From NCBI GenBank assembly GCA_012842645.1, contig DUSJ01000113.1:1-5392 (forward strand): a DNA stretch of 5,392 nt, read 5' to 3'. How positions within the stretch are numbered: position 1 is the first letter of the stretch; each line of letters opens with the position of its first letter. The translations under genes and the position numbers were made by a program. The DNA comes from Clostridiaceae bacterium. Lineage in GTDB: Bacteria; Bacillota; Clostridia; DSM-8532. The notes under the pieces were generated by a model. It was not told the origin of the DNA. It saw nothing but the letters and a program-made list of their open reading frames with translations, and did not search any database. Below are positions 3,928-5,392 of the stretch, one piece after another.

Positions 3928-5392
3928 TCAGTTTGCAGCTTCAATATTTTTAAATATACCTGCCGAGAAAACAAAGAGTGTTACCGCAAGGACAAAATTC
4001 CACAAGGCAACTACTCCAACCAGCAGAATTTCCTTTTCTGTGGCTGCCACAAGAATGCCTCCTACGATCAAACCCGGCAAAATCATCAGTATGTTAACGA
4101 TCGCTTTAATAAAAATCTGGGTTCCCTTGCTGTAGATCCGGCCAAAAATCCTTCGAGTAAGCACATCCCCATAGGTATACACGGCTCCGAAGAATGTATA
4201 AGCCAATATGCAGATAATTATCGTTAACAATGATGACTTGAACAGGATCCCTGATATCACGAACAGAACAGTTCCGTCAAAGAAGTTCTTGATATGTTCG
4301 GCCAGGGTCGCATAAAAGAGCTTTTTGGGGGATGAGTCCGGGATCAGGAAAATATAATGCTTCTCAAGTTCTTTGCCCGTGCCGCCCTGCACCTGGAACA
4401 GGAAAAGAACATATACGCTGAAAAATAATATGTAAGATAGAGTCAGGATCCCCGTGTCATCGGGAATCACAAGCTTAAAAATGATCGCGGCAATTATGAC
4501 TGAAACTGAAGCCCTGTCAAGGAACAGGAAAAATGCAGTCTTCCGAAGTTCAAGAAGACGTCTGAAGAAAACAGCAGCCGCGCCGGTACCCGAAAGTTTC
4601 TGGTTCACTTTATTCTTTATCTTCAGGTTAAAGTTCACATTGTTGCCTTCACGCTTCGCCTTCACGGCGGCCTCGATGTATTCTGCTCCTTCCAGCACAT
4701 CTTCGTAATAATCAAGATTCAGCCTGTACAGTGCGACCGATGTGCCTATGATTAAAAGCACCATACCGGTCAGTCCTACCACGAACTCGGTAGTGAAGCC
4801 AAGCATTGCGGATGTTGCGATCGAAGCCGTCCAGCCTGTCACAGGAAAATACCTGCTGACCGGGTTATCGAACACAGCTTCCAAAGCCTCACCAAAGTTC
4901 CGGGTTTTTGCAAGGCTGATGACAAAAAAGATAACAACGGCAAGCGCAAGACAATCCAGCAGCCTCTTGAGTATCTTCTTTCTCCTGGAATACCTGGCAG
5001 CCCATGAGTAGAGTATCATGCTAATCAGGGGATAAGACAGGGCATACATTACCATCGCGAGCAGGACCATCCATACTCCGTATGGCTGAAGTTCAAAATT
5101 GTTCTTCAAATTGGGGATCTGGCATATACCGATAAACAGGAACAAAAAAGTACTTCCTACCTGTTTGATAAATGCGTAAAGCAGGATCTTGTTGGGCATG
5201 ATCGGCGCTGTAAAGGCCATGTTGACATCCGCCATGCGGAAATACGTACTGCCTTTTTCAATGCCAATCTTGAGGGTCGAATAGTACATGAAAACAAAAG
5301 CAAGAGACAGGATCCCCATGAATACGCCCGGTGATCCCCTCCTGATCGCGCCAGAAGGCAAAGCGAAGGAGGCGACCAGCATGAAAATTACA
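3928..5392 (-). CDS. Putative ABC exporter membrane protein (partial, N-terminus beyond right edge)
   Basis: At least 488 residues of a polytopic membrane protein. The frame stays open from the ATG at 5382 to the window edge, so the true start lies outside; family members are around 530-570 residues. Counting from that ATG, about ten hydrophobic segments are visible (near 18-36, 66-88, 102-127, 138-157, 195-218, 291-305, 311-331, 368-400, 424-447 and 451-478). A charged cytoplasmic stretch at about 221-285 begins with LDYYEDVLEGAEY. That motif, together with MADVNMAFTAPIMPNKILLY (50-69) and YIFLIPDSSPKKLFY (343-357), is characteristic of the Firmicute 'putative ABC exporter' family. The protein has no ATPase domain; a partner ATP-binding protein is usually encoded next to it and would be expected beyond the right edge. 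The substrate is unknown. There is no terminator between its stop and the ATPase remnant. Confidence 0.83.
   Translation of the reverse strand, partial: VIFMLVASFALPSGAIRRGSPGVFMGILSLAFVFMYYSTLKIGIEKGSTYFRMADVNMAFTAPIMPNKILLYAFIKQVGSTFLFLFIGICQIPNLKNNFELQPYGVWMVLLAMVMYALSYPLISMILYSWAARYSRRKKILKRLLDCLALAVVIFFVISLAKTRNFGEALEAVFDNPVSRYFPVTGWTASIATSAMLGFTTEFVVGLTGMVLLIIGTSVALYRLNLDYYEDVLEGAEYIEAAVKAKREGNNVNFNLKIKNKVNQKLSGTGAAAVFFRRLLELRKTAFFLFLDRASVSVIIAAIIFKLVIPDDTGILTLSYILFFSVYVLFLFQVQGGTGKELEKHYIFLIPDSSPKKLFYATLAEHIKNFFDGTVLFVISGILFKSSLLTIIICILAYTFFGAVYTYGDVLTRRIFGRIYSKGTQIFIKAIVNILMILPGLIVGGILVAATEKEILLVGVVALWNFVLAVTLFVFSAGIFKNIEAAN

Overview
The window looks like ordinary chromosome from a Gram-positive, Clostridia-type Firmicute. 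Supporting signs are strong AGGAGGTGAT-type ribosome binding sites, TTG and GTG starts, an energy-coupling-factor (ECF) vitamin transporter subunit beside a type II pantothenate kinase, a DUF3343 protein, and a membrane protein of the Firmicute-typical 'putative ABC exporter' family. Genes run at roughly 45-48% GC by hand counts of sample lines. The exact genus cannot be told from this stretch.

Layout, left to right. (1) 1-975, minus strand: an ECF substrate-binding subunit resembling PanT, then 15 bases later a type II pantothenate kinase cut off by the left edge. Together they read as a pantothenate uptake-and-phosphorylation unit feeding coenzyme A synthesis. (2) 976-1239: a divergent intergenic region with a possible promoter on each side, a 13-bp palindrome in the ECF gene leader and a tandem 12-bp repeat before the next gene. 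(3) 1240-2130, plus strand: a diacylglycerol kinase-family lipid kinase, probably starting at TTG. (4) 2120-3179, minus strand: a small DUF3343 protein (putative sulfur/selenium carrier) followed by a CysQ-like 3'(2'),5'-bisphosphate nucleotidase. The end of the latter overlaps the end of the lipid kinase gene by 11 bp. (5) 3224-3422: head-to-head promoters, one for the DUF3343-cysQ pair and one for tRNA-Arg(CCT), which is followed by a textbook intrinsic terminator. (6) 3424-3675: an AT-rich strip (about 30% GC) with coding-like scraps on both strands but no intact gene. It abuts at about 3675 the last third of a COG3910-type ATPase that has lost its Walker motifs. (7) 3928-5392, minus strand: most of a roughly ten-segment membrane protein of the putative ABC exporter family, running off the right edge.

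The housekeeping parts are familiar and I do not see a convincing new system. The stretch most worth a second look is 3424-3924, downstream of tRNA-Arg, where base composition and gene integrity change abruptly. It looks like the scar of an insertion, deletion or decayed island.
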